A stretch of DNA of 24,550 bases from an uncultured Muribaculaceae bacterium (lineage in GTDB: Bacteria; Bacteroidota; Bacteroidia; Bacteroidales; Muribaculaceae), in the NCBI GenBank assembly GCA_910578035.1, contig CAJTOB010000003.1:1-24550 (forward strand). Direction: 5' to 3'. The notes beneath the pieces are model-generated. The model worked only from the letters and a program-made list of their open reading frames with translations. It did not search any database and was not told where the DNA came from. The position numbers and the translations under genes were made by a program. Within the stretch, counting starts at the first letter, position 1; every line of letters starts with the position of its first letter. Shown piece after piece: positions 14,026 to 23,001 of the stretch.

Positions 14026-16272
14026 TCAGAGCTTTTCGAGCACTATTTCATCAATCAGTGCATGGTTGGTGTTGATATTCATGTTGTTGTTCTCCGGGCG
14101 GAAGTCGATAGTCACGGTGTGGCGTCCTGCGGAGAGAGGAATACGTAGCGTATTCGAGTAGCCCCAGTCATTCCAGTTGCCGACGCCGCGTTGAGGCATC
14201 ACGACAATACCGGCACGGTTTCCATCTACGCTGAGAGTGCGGACTGCACATTTGTTTTCTGTATTGACGGGGCCGTTGCCGTTGGCATAGCGCAGATAGA
14301 CTGCATAGGTGCCGTCGGCGGGTATGTCGACCGGAATAGTAAGGGGAGCGCTGCTTCGGTCTATTTCGCGGAATCCGGCGCCATGATATCCGCTGATTCG
14401 TGCAGCCGGGGCATACGATATTTCAGACGATACCGCGTCGGCTATTTCGCCCGGCATTCCCACTACAATTTTTTCGCGGTTCGATCGGGGCTCTGAAGCA
14501 AACGACTGTATGCCGTTGGATGAAACGCCGATTATCTGGTATTCTCCCGGGGTGTTGGCTTCGAATGTTGTGGAGCGGGTTTCGGCCACGGGGGTACCGT
14601 CGCGCAGCACTATGTATTTACCGATGTATTCGATAGGGTTCCAACATAAGGTGTTGCCTTCGAACCATGCGGTGGGTGTCAAAGGTGCTTTCACATTGCC
14701 GGTGCGGTTGACATTGAGCGGGGCAATATCGTTGTCGGCCATTGTGATGACTATTTTGTTGTTGCCTTTGATGTCGGCTGGAATGAATGGCTTTTGTTCC
14801 TTGCCGTTGAGCGTGAACGATTTGATTTGGCTGCCATAGCCCTTTACTGTAATATCGAGGACGGCGCGACGGTATTTGAAGTTGGTAAGGGTGCGCTCGC
14901 CTGCGAGTACCTTGGGCACAAAGGGTGCAAATGCGAGCCCGTCTTTTTCGAATCTTATGCCGAACAGAATTTTGTGTGTTATGGCAATGTTTCCGGCCAG
15001 GCACCATAGCATGTTCGACGAGTTGAGCTGTGTCGCGATATCGCCGTTGTCGAGCACGAAATTCTCCTTGTTGGTAGCGAACATGGCGGCCGGACGGAAA
15101 ACGGATCCGATGGCCTCGAGGGTTCCGGCCTCGTTCTGAGCTTTGGCATTTGCCATTGCCCAGTAGGCTCCTACCCAAGGCCAGAGGGAGTTGTTGTGGT
15201 AAGGAGGAATGTCGGCAATCTGGGGGAAGAATATTGCCGCGCCGAAGGGTGTTGTCGGATTGTTTTCGGTAATTGCGCGGGCACGTTCGGGCGATGCTAC
15301 ATCATATAATATGGCGAGCGACTCGCCTAGAGTTTCGGCGCGGGGATTCAGAATAGGAGCCGTACGGCCATATGTGTACATGGCGTAGTATCCTTTGTCA
15401 TCGAGCCACAGATGGTCGTTCACAGCCTTGCGTATGGCAGCGGCACGTGCGGCATAGCCGGCGGCTTCCTTGCCTTTGTCAAGTTCGTCGGCTATTTCTG
15501 CAAGCACCTGGAGAGCCTGAGCATGTACTATGGTTGTGCCGAGAGCCTCAGACTGATATATGTCGGCAGTCTGCATCCATCGCGGGTAGCTCTGTTCGCG
15601 CCAGTCGATAAACGATGTCTCGCCCTTCACAAGACCATTGTCCGAGGCAAGAGTGAGGGCGTCGTCTTCTACAGACTGCCTGATTATAGGATAGATGTAT
15701 TCGAGCCACTTGCGGTCGCCGGTTACTTTGTAGAGCTCATATGCGGCAAGAGCCCAAATCATTCGGTCTGAGCTTACCGGCCATGCGCCTCCGCTGCCGG
15801 TGTCCTGTATTATCACGCCGTGAGGATTCACTTTCTTCATGAGAGAAATCTTCGAAGCCTCGGGCTGGAGATATGCCATAGACAGCAATATGGAGTAGCT
15901 GACATCGCGCGTCCATACGCCGCCCCATTCCTTGCCTGTTCGCAGGGTAGTGTCGGGCTCGACAGCGTTTACCATTTCATCGAGCCCCATATTGTAGATT
16001 GCGGCATGAAGAGTATTCGGAGTTTCAAGGCGGGGATATGCCGAAATGTCGTTTTTCAGCTTCCAGCTTTTGTCAATCGGAAAACCGTAGCCGGGTTGGG
16101 CGGAATAGGTCGAAATGATTTCATGTTCGTCGGGCGCCGTAGCCATGTACTGGCCTTGGGTTATGGTATCGCCATGCCATCGGTAGGCTTTGGTCTCTAC
16201 AATGGTTCCGCTCTGAGCCTGGGCGGCTATAGCGGTAAGGATAGCGGTAGATATTATGATTGGTTTCTTCAT
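14026..16272 (-). CDS. Secreted six-hairpin glycosidase with C-terminal carbohydrate-binding-like domain
   Basis: A 748-residue exported protein. The signal peptide MKKPIIISTAILTAIAAQAQ ends near residue 20. Residues about 80-480 look like an (alpha/alpha)6 toroid: GGVWTRD at 117-123, GETSFIDWREQSYP at 217-230 with candidate catalytic Glu218/Asp223, and YHNNSLWPW, a pattern shared by glycosidases of the GH37/GH63/GH127-like six-hairpin superfamily. I cannot assign a CAZy family. A beta-rich linker follows, then about 618-748 resemble a CBM35/CBM6-type jelly roll (YAVYLRYANG, AGRHTVTIDF, NTNHALIDEIVL). It starts one base after the tilS stop, so it is on the tilS transcript. The ATG at 16272 is chosen because it begins the signal peptide. 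Likely periplasmic or outer-surface glycan trimming; substrate unknown. Confidence 0.82.
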   Translation of the reverse strand: MKKPIIISTAILTAIAAQAQSGTIVETKAYRWHGDTITQGQYMATAPDEHEIISTYSAQPGYGFPIDKSWKLKNDISAYPRLETPNTLHAAIYNMGLDEMVNAVEPDTTLRTGKEWGGVWTRDVSYSILLSMAYLQPEASKISLMKKVNPHGVIIQDTGSGGAWPVSSDRMIWALAAYELYKVTGDRKWLEYIYPIIRQSVEDDALTLASDNGLVKGETSFIDWREQSYPRWMQTADIYQSEALGTTIVHAQALQVLAEIADELDKGKEAAGYAARAAAIRKAVNDHLWLDDKGYYAMYTYGRTAPILNPRAETLGESLAILYDVASPERARAITENNPTTPFGAAIFFPQIADIPPYHNNSLWPWVGAYWAMANAKAQNEAGTLEAIGSVFRPAAMFATNKENFVLDNGDIATQLNSSNMLWCLAGNIAITHKILFGIRFEKDGLAFAPFVPKVLAGERTLTNFKYRRAVLDITVKGYGSQIKSFTLNGKEQKPFIPADIKGNNKIVITMADNDIAPLNVNRTGNVKAPLTPTAWFEGNTLCWNPIEYIGKYIVLRDGTPVAETRSTTFEANTPGEYQIIGVSSNGIQSFASEPRSNREKIVVGMPGEIADAVSSEISYAPAARISGYHGAGFREIDRSSAPLTIPVDIPADGTYAVYLRYANGNGPVNTENKCAVRTLSVDGNRAGIVVMPQRGVGNWNDWGYSNTLRIPLSAGRHTVTIDFRPENNNMNINTNHALIDEIVLEKL

Positions 16273-16273
16273 G

Positions 16274-17656
16274 TTAAGTATGTATGATATATTCGAGGTG
16301 TATGAATCTGCGTGTTTCAGGACCGATTGCTGCAAATGTTGAATTTTTCAGCCCGGGCGCCCAAACGATTTCTCCGTCGCAAGTGAGAAACCATGCCCGG
16401 CGCTTTTCTGCCGCACTGTATTTTGCATTCGCAAAAATATCACTTATAAGTTTAGAACGCTTTGCTCCGAATGGAATCATTCGGTCGCCACGGCGGTAGT
16501 GGCGCAGTTCCCACAGATGGTCGGCAAGAGCAATGTCAGCGTCAAAAAATGCGTGACAGGCCGCTGTGTCTGTCGGAGGCGTAAACATGGCCACGGGCTT
16601 TTCTGATATCCGGATAGTTATAGGCCGGTGTATGGTTTGTGAAATATCGACAATATGGTTTTCGTCTGATATCGATCTACGGGCGGCGTCCATGAGTAAT
16701 ATCTTGCCATGAGATATTTCCGCAACGGTTGTGCCGTCGGTAGAGATGAATTCGAGCCCGGAGGCCTTTGCTCGCTCTACCATTTTTGATGTCTGGCTGA
16801 AATTGAATCCCTTATCGCGCAAAATTTCGAAAAGAACCAGCGCCGGCTCTTTCTCCAGAGAACTGAGCGCTTCGAGGTCGATTACAGACACACCGTCGTA
16901 ATAGCGTTCAGACTTGGTTTTGACGGTTTCGAGATATATGCTGCGTGAGCGCTCGAGGTTTTCGACGGTTTTTACGACAGAATCGAGCGCCCCGGCACCG
17001 AAAATCTCACTCAGAAGAGGAAATACGCGGTTGCGGAGGCTGTTGCGCCGGAATTCATTCTCTGCGTTTGTGCTGTCGGTGACAAAGCCGAGACCGCACT
17101 CGGCAAGGTATCTTTCTATTTCGCTTCGCGAAAGGTCAAGCAATGGCCTTATTATATTTCCTTCGACCATGCGCATGCTTGTGAGCCCGTCGAGACCTGC
17201 GCCTCGCATCAAGTTGAGCATGAACGTCTCAGCGCGGTCTTCGCGGTGATGGCCGACGGCTATGTATGAAGCGCGTTCGCGGTCGAGCAGTTCGTCGAAC
17301 CATCGGTAGCGGAGTGTGCGGCAAGCCATTTCGACAGATTCGCCGCTTGCCTCCATCTGTGCCGGCACATCGAAGTCTCGGATATACAGGTCTATGCCGA
17401 GCGACTCGCAGAGCAACTGTACATGGCGCATGTCGCGCATGGATTCTTCGCCGCGCAGATGGAAATTGCAGTGCGCCGCACGGCAGTCGCACCCCAGCGT
17501 ATGAAGCACGGCGAGAAGTGCTACAGAGTCGGCACCTCCGCTTAGAGCAACGATTACAGGCCCGCGTGCAATATCAATGCCCGCATCGCGCATCGCGCGA
17601 CGCACCCGCTCTGCCACATTGCGACAAAACCGTTCCTTTTCATTTTCACACTTCAT
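16274..17656 (-). CDS. tilS: tRNA(Ile)-lysidine synthetase
   Basis: A 460-residue cytoplasmic enzyme that converts C34 of the CAU-anticodon tRNA-Ile to lysidine with ATP and lysine, making it read AUA. The N-type PP-loop VALSGGADSVALLA sits at 36-49. HCNFHLRGEES, GHHREDRAETFMLNLMRGAGLDGL and the central TilS helical domain follow. The C-terminal domain keeps YRRGDRMIPFGAKRSKLISD, the TilS_C hallmark. Length is typical. The start at 17656 is chosen because the -7 box TATCTTTG lies only 5 bases upstream; in-frame codons further upstream run into the divergent gene. The glycosidase gene begins one base after its stop. Confidence 0.95.
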   Translation of the reverse strand: MKCENEKERFCRNVAERVRRAMRDAGIDIARGPVIVALSGGADSVALLAVLHTLGCDCRAAHCNFHLRGEESMRDMRHVQLLCESLGIDLYIRDFDVPAQMEASGESVEMACRTLRYRWFDELLDRERASYIAVGHHREDRAETFMLNLMRGAGLDGLTSMRMVEGNIIRPLLDLSRSEIERYLAECGLGFVTDSTNAENEFRRNSLRNRVFPLLSEIFGAGALDSVVKTVENLERSRSIYLETVKTKSERYYDGVSVIDLEALSSLEKEPALVLFEILRDKGFNFSQTSKMVERAKASGLEFISTDGTTVAEISHGKILLMDAARRSISDENHIVDISQTIHRPITIRISEKPVAMFTPPTDTAACHAFFDADIALADHLWELRHYRRGDRMIPFGAKRSKLISDIFANAKYSAAEKRRAWFLTCDGEIVWAPGLKNSTFAAIGPETRRFIHLEYIIHT

Positions 17657-17661
17657 AACAA

Positions 17662-17669
17662 CAAAGATA
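17662..17669 (-). promoter_or_regulatory. -7 box of the tilS operon
   Basis: TATCTTTG on the minus strand fits TAnnTTTG and ends 5 bases before the ATG at 17656, implying a leaderless or near-leaderless mRNA. A TTTG is present further up but only 12 bases away. Confidence 0.55.
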
Positions 17670-17743
17670 CAATCTTTTCGCCAAATAGTCTGGCTCTTTA
17701 CCATCTTAATTGTTGTATTCTTGTTCTTTTCTTTGATTTGAGC

Positions 17744-17751
17744 TATTTTTG
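17744..17751 (+). promoter_or_regulatory. -7 box of the Cys-rich protein gene
   Basis: TATTTTTG fits TAnnTTTG and ends 28 bases before the ATG at 17780. It is divergent from the tilS promoter within a 123-base intergenic region. Confidence 0.55.
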
Positions 17752-17779
17752 CGGTAAAATCTGATATTTTCGAAGAACT

Positions 17780-18229
17780 ATGGCGAGAGGAAAAAAAACA
17801 TGCGGGATTCTGAAGGATATCCGCCGGCGGATTGCAGAGGCAAACAATATTGAGTTTGCAACATCCGACTGCCGCTACCAAGGCGACTGTCCGGGCTCAT
17901 GTCCGAAATGTGAGGCTGAAGTACGCTATCTCGAAGAACAGCTGACTTTGCGCCGACTTGCCGGCAAGACAGTGTTTCTCGCCGGTCTTACAGTCCTCTC
18001 GGCCTGTACGGGAGCGCAGACTGCGGCTCCTGCGCCGGAAGCTGCTGTCGAAGTGTCGCCACCGGATACGGTAATATGCGAAACCGATGATTTGGAAGGT
18101 GATGTGGATTTTCCTTTGGCAGATTCCGTCGAAGAGAGCCCGAAACATAATATCACTGATTTGCTTGTAGTCGGAGAGGTCGAGTTGCCTGATGAGGCTG
18201 TTTCAGACCCCGCCTCCGCAACAGAGTAG
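17780..18229 (+). CDS. Conserved Bacteroidetes Cys-rich N-terminal protein with internal lipobox-like hydrophobic segment
   Basis: A 149-residue protein of unknown function. Residues 1-60 form a charged domain with C8, C31, C37, C41 and C44; the run CPGSCPKCEAEVRYLEEQL at 37-55 recalls a conserved Bacteroidetes N-terminal module that I have seen on TonB-like and other envelope proteins, and it could bind zinc or an iron-sulphur cluster. A short hydrophobic stretch (63-75) leads to LSAC at 73-76, which looks like a lipobox but sits far from the N-terminus. The rest (77-149) is acidic, Pro/Ala/Glu-rich and probably disordered. The likely topology is a cytoplasmic Cys domain and a periplasmic acidic tail, by inference. 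It lies between tilS (divergent) and the 5'-nucleotidase gene, which has its own promoter box. Confidence 0.75.
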   Translation: MARGKKTCGILKDIRRRIAEANNIEFATSDCRYQGDCPGSCPKCEAEVRYLEEQLTLRRLAGKTVFLAGLTVLSACTGAQTAAPAPEAAVEVSPPDTVICETDDLEGDVDFPLADSVEESPKHNITDLLVVGEVELPDEAVSDPASATE

Positions 18230-18303
18230 AATTTGGACAGACACGACATATTGACACCGCAAGTAATTTTACCATTAGAATACTCCAATTGATAGAGTTT
18301 TTG

Positions 18304-18311
18304 TAAATTTG
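18304..18311 (+). promoter_or_regulatory. -7 box of the 5'-nucleotidase gene
   Basis: TAAATTTG fits TAnnTTTG and ends 29 bases before the ATG at 18341. No convincing -33 TTTG at the usual distance. Confidence 0.6.
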
Positions 18312-18340
18312 TCGAATAGAAAAACAATAAACAGCATATT

Positions 18341-19906
18341 ATGAAAATTATAAGTGCGGCTGCAGCCGCTTTGATAGCAGTATCGCTTGCATTGCCCTTC
18401 ACTTCGTGCAAGAAGCCCGCAGAGCCTAATACACTCGTGATACTTCATACGAACGACACTCATTCCCAGATTGAGCCCGACAGCAAGGATATTGGTGGAG
18501 TATTGAGGCGCAAGGCGGTTATTGACAGCATAAGGGGCGTCGAGAAGAATGTACTTCTTGTCGATGCCGGCGATGCCGTTCAGGGTACGCTCTATTTTTA
18601 TCTTTATGGAGGCGAGGTAGAGCAGGAGATTATGAATATTCTTGGCGTCGATGAGCGTATTCTCGGCAATCATGAATTTGACAACGGTATCGATTCGCTT
18701 GCTGCCGTTCTTAAACTGTCGGATGCCGAAAAACTGTCGTCGAACTATAATCTTGACAATACACCGCTTGCAGGCATGTTCAAACCATATTCAATCAAGG
18801 AATACGGCGGTAAGAAGATAGGTCTGATAGGAATTAATCTTGACCCCGAAGGAATCATTACCAAAGGAAACTATGAAGGCCTGAAGTTTGAGCCTATAAT
18901 AGCTACAGCCAATCTTATGGCCGAGAAACTCAAGAAAGAGGAAGGCGTAGACGCGGTGATTGCAATAAGCCATATAGGATACAATCCGGCGCCTCTGGTA
19001 GGCGATTCGGCACTGGCGGTTAACTCGCGCAATATAGATGTGATTATCGGCGGTCACTCTCACGATGTGATAGACCCTCAGACAGCTCAAGGGGCTACCC
19101 GCAGCCGCATGAAGAATCTTGACGGCGAGGAAGTGCTCGTGGTGCAGACAGGCAAAGCGGGCCGAAAACTCGGCAAGATAGAGATAAATCTCGACAGCCT
19201 CGGTCTTGGCGGCCGTCCGAAATATGAACTTATAGATATCGACGGCCGCTACGACGGCAAAGTCGACCCGGTCCTAAAAGCGACTATCGACAGATACAAA
19301 CACGGAGTAGACTCGCTCATAACACTATGGGTAGGCGAAACCGACAGGGAGATGAAAAACAGCGACCCCGAACTGCTCAATTTCTTCTCCGACTGGGTGC
19401 TTGAGCGTGGTTTGGAACTTGCCCCCAAAGTAGACTTTTCGATTGCAAACAAAGGCGGTCTCCGCGACGGACTTCCTGCCGGAAAATTCTCGAAGGGGCA
19501 GATTATCAACATACTTCCGTTCCGAAACTATGTGACGGTAATAGATGTGAAAGGTTCTGATTTGCGCAGCGTCTTCGATGTAATGGCAAAGACACGCGGT
19601 AATGGAGTGAGCCATAACGTGAAAGTGACTTACGACACTGTCGGAGGCCGTGAAAACTACGCCGCACGTGATATCCTCATATCAGGAAAGCCTCTTGATG
19701 ACAACAAGACCTATCGTGTAGCCACTATCGACTATCTTGCGAAAGGTGGCGACTATATGCGCGGTCTTACCAAGGGCTCACCGGTAAAAGAAAGCCCTAA
19801 TGCTGTTTACGAAGACCTTCTCTACTATCTTACCGAGGGAAAAGGCAAAGGTAAGCTTCTTGAAGGAGAGTCTGGAAACCGCTGGTCTATCGCGCCGGTA
19901 AAATAG
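18341..19906 (+). CDS. Lipoprotein 5'-nucleotidase / metallophosphatase (UshA family)
   Basis: A 521-residue exported two-domain enzyme. The N-terminal lipoprotein signal ends at FTSC with Cys23, so it is likely anchored to a membrane. The metallophosphatase domain has the dinuclear metal ligands in order: Asp39 and His41 (HTNDTHSQ), Asp78 (DAGDAVQGT), Asn110-His111 (LGNHEFDNG), His211 (ISHIGY) and His239/His241 (GGHSHD). The C-terminal 5'-nucleotidase domain (about 325-521) carries ANKGGLRDGLPAGKFSKGQ and LPFRNYV, which bind the nucleotide. It probably dephosphorylates extracellular nucleotides for salvage. The full fused form is kept, whereas some Bacteroidales split the two domains. It precedes the GH3 fusion gene by 35 bases with no terminator, so the two are likely co-transcribed. 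Confidence 0.93.
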   Translation: MKIISAAAAALIAVSLALPFTSCKKPAEPNTLVILHTNDTHSQIEPDSKDIGGVLRRKAVIDSIRGVEKNVLLVDAGDAVQGTLYFYLYGGEVEQEIMNILGVDERILGNHEFDNGIDSLAAVLKLSDAEKLSSNYNLDNTPLAGMFKPYSIKEYGGKKIGLIGINLDPEGIITKGNYEGLKFEPIIATANLMAEKLKKEEGVDAVIAISHIGYNPAPLVGDSALAVNSRNIDVIIGGHSHDVIDPQTAQGATRSRMKNLDGEEVLVVQTGKAGRKLGKIEINLDSLGLGGRPKYELIDIDGRYDGKVDPVLKATIDRYKHGVDSLITLWVGETDREMKNSDPELLNFFSDWVLERGLELAPKVDFSIANKGGLRDGLPAGKFSKGQIINILPFRNYVTVIDVKGSDLRSVFDVMAKTRGNGVSHNVKVTYDTVGGRENYAARDILISGKPLDDNKTYRVATIDYLAKGGDYMRGLTKGSPVKESPNAVYEDLLYYLTEGKGKGKLLEGESGNRWSIAPVK

Positions 19907-19941
19907 CTTCGAAAAAAATATTAACACCTTCTAAATCAATC

Positions 19942-22929
19942 ATGCACAATTATCTGAAATTTCTTGCTGTCGGTGCTGTCCTTGCCGCCGGTATGAACGC
20001 CGGCGCCGTCCGGCCGAATCTTGAGAAAGGTCGCGAAGCCGAAGCGGCTCATTGGGCCGACTCTGTATATGCAACGCTGTCCGAACGGCAGCGTGTGGCA
20101 CAGCTCATGTGCTGCAAGGTGGTGCCTACACAGGGTGCCAACTCCGCCGCAGCCATCACTCGTCTCGTGAAGACCGAAGGTGTCGGCGCCCTCCTCTTTA
20201 CAGAAGGAAACATCGAGCAGTTTGTTTCGCTTGCGGATATTGCTCAGGCAGAGGCCCCGGTACCCGTGCTTATGACCGTCGACGGCGAATGGGGGGTGTC
20301 TATGCGTGTGACCGATACGCCTCGCTTCCCCAAAAATATAGCTCTGGGAGCAATTAAAAACAAACGTCTGCTCTATGACTACGGGCAAGAAGTGGCCCGT
20401 CAGTGCCGCCTTCTCGGCATTCAGGCTGATTTCGCTCCTGATGCTGATGTCAATTCAAATCCGGCAAATCCGGTCATTGGCTCGCGTTCATTCGGTGAAG
20501 ACCCAAAGCGCGTAGCAGAAGCTACTGTGGCTTATTCTCTCGGTATGGAAGACGCCGGAGTCCAGGCTGTGGCTAAACATTTTCCGGGGCACGGCGATAC
20601 CGGAACCGATTCGCACAAGTCACTCACCCGTGTAGACCACAGTAATCAGCGCCTTGCCGATATTGACCTTGTGCCATTCCGGTCGTTTGTCGACGCCGGC
20701 TGTTCCGGTATCATGACAGGCCATATAATTGTGCCGGCACTTGACCCGTCGGAGACTCCGGCATCGCTTTCGAAGCTTATGACTACCGATTTGCTTCGCA
20801 AGGATTGCGGGTTCGAAGGTCTTATATATACCGATGCCCTTGGCATGAAGGGCGCGGTAGACCCAAAAGGCCGAAATAACTGTATTGCGGCTCTTCTTGC
20901 CGGCGCCGATGTGCTTCTTTGCCCTGAAAACCCGCATTCGGCAATAAATGCCGTTATGGGCGCACTGGCCGACGGTTCTGTTTCGGCTGCAACCGTTGAA
21001 GACCGTTGCAAGCGGATACTGCGCTATAAATATTATCTTGGTCTTAACGACTATAAGCCTCTTGGCACTGATTATGCGGCTATTGCCCGCGAGCTGAACA
21101 GCCCGGAGGCTCTCGCTCTGTTGAAAAAACTCGCCTCTGCGGCTATCACTGTCACCCGGAATGAAGGCAATATCCTTCCTTTCGGCAATCTTGCAGACCA
21201 AACGTTCTCAGTGGTAAGCATTGGCGCCGGCAAGAATAATGAATTTGCCTCGACATGTTCGCGCTATGCCCGTACGGAGAACTTTTATACATCCGGCGAG
21301 GCTTTTTCGGCCTCTTCTGTCGCCAAAATCGAGAAGGGCGATGTGGTTATCGCCGCCATATTCTCCGACAACGCTGCCGCGCGGCAGGCTCTGGCACAGC
21401 TTACAGCCGGTTCGAAGCCTGTTGTGGGTATATTCATGATCAGCCCGTTCAGAGTGCGCAAATTCGGCGAGCCCTTGCAGAAACTTGCCGCCATGGTGTT
21501 TGCCTACGATGATATACCCGCTATCCGCGAAAGTGCTGCAGAGGCGCTTTTCGGCGGCATCGCCGTAGACGGGCGTCTGCCTGTAAATATCGCAGGAGTG
21601 GCTGCTATGGGCGCAGGCATAGACTTGCCCAAGACACGCCTTGGGTTCACATCGCCTGTTGCTGAGGGCTTGAATCCGGCTATGACCGACAGCATCGACG
21701 CTCTCGTGCGCGAAGGCCTCAGAATCAATGCATATCCGGGCTGCCAGGTGCTGGTGGCGCGCAGAGGAAATGTTGTCTACAGCAAATCGTTCGGCAAAAT
21801 AACAGGAACAGCCGATGCAAAGGCTGTGACTCCGCTTACGGTCTATGACCTCGCCTCGGTCTCAAAGGCCACAGGAACTCTTCCGGGCATAATGAAGGCC
21901 TACGACCAGAAACTGATAAGCCTCGACGACCGTCTGGCCGACCTTATCCCCGAAATTACCGACTCTGCCAAGCGCGAAATCACAGTTCGCGAACTGCTTT
22001 ATCATGAAACAGGCATGCCTGCCGGGCTGAAGATGTACGACATTATGTTCGATACTCTCACATATAAAGGACGTCTTATCACTTCTCGGCCGGATAAAAC
22101 GCACAGCATCAAGATACAGCGCAATGCTTATGGCAACAAATACGCGCGTATGCGTACCGATATAGTCAGCCGCACAAAAAGCGACAAATTCCCGGTAGAA
22201 GCTTCCAAGGGCATTTATACCGGTCGTGCTGCTTACGACACAGTCATGAGCCAGATCTACAATATTCCTCTGCGCAAGGACAAGTCGTATAATTATTCAT
22301 GCCTCAATTTCGCTCTCCTTATGGATATAGAGCAGCGCCTTACCGGGCGCCCGCATCAGGAATATGTGCAGGAGTACATTTTCGGACCGCTCGGTGCCTA
22401 TCGGACCGGATATCGTCCTGCCGAACGGCTGGATAAGAGCGAGATTGCACCGACAGAATACGACTCGTTCCTGCGCCGGCAGAAAGTGCACGGCTATGTG
22501 CACGACGAACTTGCGAACTTTTCGGGTGGAGTGCAGGGCAATGCCGGTCTATTCGGAAATGCCGACGACATTGCCAAGATATGCCAGATGTGGCTCAACG
22601 GCGGCAAATATGGCGAAGTGCAGGTACTTACGCCGGAGACCGTGCAACTTTTCACAACAGCTAAAAGTCCTACATGCCGTCGTGGTCTCGGTTTTGACAA
22701 GCCCGATACGGAAAACCCGGACTATTCGCCTACCTGCGACGAGGCATCGCCCGAGGTCTACGGACACCTCGGCTTTACCGGCACTGTCTTCTGGGTAGAC
22801 CCCAAGGAAGAACTCATTTTTATCTTCCTTACAAACCGTGTGGATCCTACCCGGGATAATGCGGCATTCAGCAAACTCAATATACGTCCGCGTCTGTTCA
22901 GATATGTCTATCAGGCTCTCCTGAAGTAG
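19942..22929 (+). CDS. Exported GH3 (NagZ-like) glycosidase fused to a beta-lactamase-fold serine hydrolase
   Basis: A 995-residue two-enzyme fusion. After a signal peptide (about 1-22, ending in AGA), residues about 40-370 are a GH3 domain of NagZ type: KHFPGHGDTGTDSH at 212-225 with the Asp223-His225 acid/base dyad, and YTDALGMKG with nucleophile Asp298. An alpha/beta linker domain follows. Residues about 570-995 are a beta-lactamase-like (class C/esterase) domain with Ser639-Val-Ser-Lys642 as SxxK, Tyr785-Ser-Cys in the second motif, and HLGFTGT at 942-948 as the third. GH3-serine hydrolase fusions are common in Bacteroidetes and are thought to work on peptidoglycan or N-acetylglucosaminides; the second domain's activity is uncertain. 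It follows the 5'-nucleotidase gene and ends at a terminator. Confidence 0.93.
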   Translation: MHNYLKFLAVGAVLAAGMNAGAVRPNLEKGREAEAAHWADSVYATLSERQRVAQLMCCKVVPTQGANSAAAITRLVKTEGVGALLFTEGNIEQFVSLADIAQAEAPVPVLMTVDGEWGVSMRVTDTPRFPKNIALGAIKNKRLLYDYGQEVARQCRLLGIQADFAPDADVNSNPANPVIGSRSFGEDPKRVAEATVAYSLGMEDAGVQAVAKHFPGHGDTGTDSHKSLTRVDHSNQRLADIDLVPFRSFVDAGCSGIMTGHIIVPALDPSETPASLSKLMTTDLLRKDCGFEGLIYTDALGMKGAVDPKGRNNCIAALLAGADVLLCPENPHSAINAVMGALADGSVSAATVEDRCKRILRYKYYLGLNDYKPLGTDYAAIARELNSPEALALLKKLASAAITVTRNEGNILPFGNLADQTFSVVSIGAGKNNEFASTCSRYARTENFYTSGEAFSASSVAKIEKGDVVIAAIFSDNAAARQALAQLTAGSKPVVGIFMISPFRVRKFGEPLQKLAAMVFAYDDIPAIRESAAEALFGGIAVDGRLPVNIAGVAAMGAGIDLPKTRLGFTSPVAEGLNPAMTDSIDALVREGLRINAYPGCQVLVARRGNVVYSKSFGKITGTADAKAVTPLTVYDLASVSKATGTLPGIMKAYDQKLISLDDRLADLIPEITDSAKREITVRELLYHETGMPAGLKMYDIMFDTLTYKGRLITSRPDKTHSIKIQRNAYGNKYARMRTDIVSRTKSDKFPVEASKGIYTGRAAYDTVMSQIYNIPLRKDKSYNYSCLNFALLMDIEQRLTGRPHQEYVQEYIFGPLGAYRTGYRPAERLDKSEIAPTEYDSFLRRQKVHGYVHDELANFSGGVQGNAGLFGNADDIAKICQMWLNGGKYGEVQVLTPETVQLFTTAKSPTCRRGLGFDKPDTENPDYSPTCDEASPEVYGHLGFTGTVFWVDPKEELIFIFLTNRVDPTRDNAAFSKLNIRPRLFRYVYQALLK

Positions 22930-22943
22930 CGGAAGATAGCGGT

Positions 22944-23001
22944 AGGGCGGTGTGTCATAATTCGGTTCTACAATAGAATCCGGATTTTGACACACCGCTC
23001 T
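22944..23001 (+). terminator. Terminator-like stem after the GH3 fusion gene
   Basis: GCGGTGTGTCA (22947-22957) pairs perfectly with TGACACACCGC (22988-22998), extended by outer AGG/TCT-type pairs and inner partial pairing toward TTCGG/CCGG. It lies 15 bases after the stop codon. The following GTTTATGTT is only weakly U-rich. Confidence 0.65.

Noticed and set aside
17656..17881. A 75-residue N-terminal extension of TilS
   Set aside because: The extension overlaps both divergent promoters and the start of the neighbouring gene and has no similarity to TilS.
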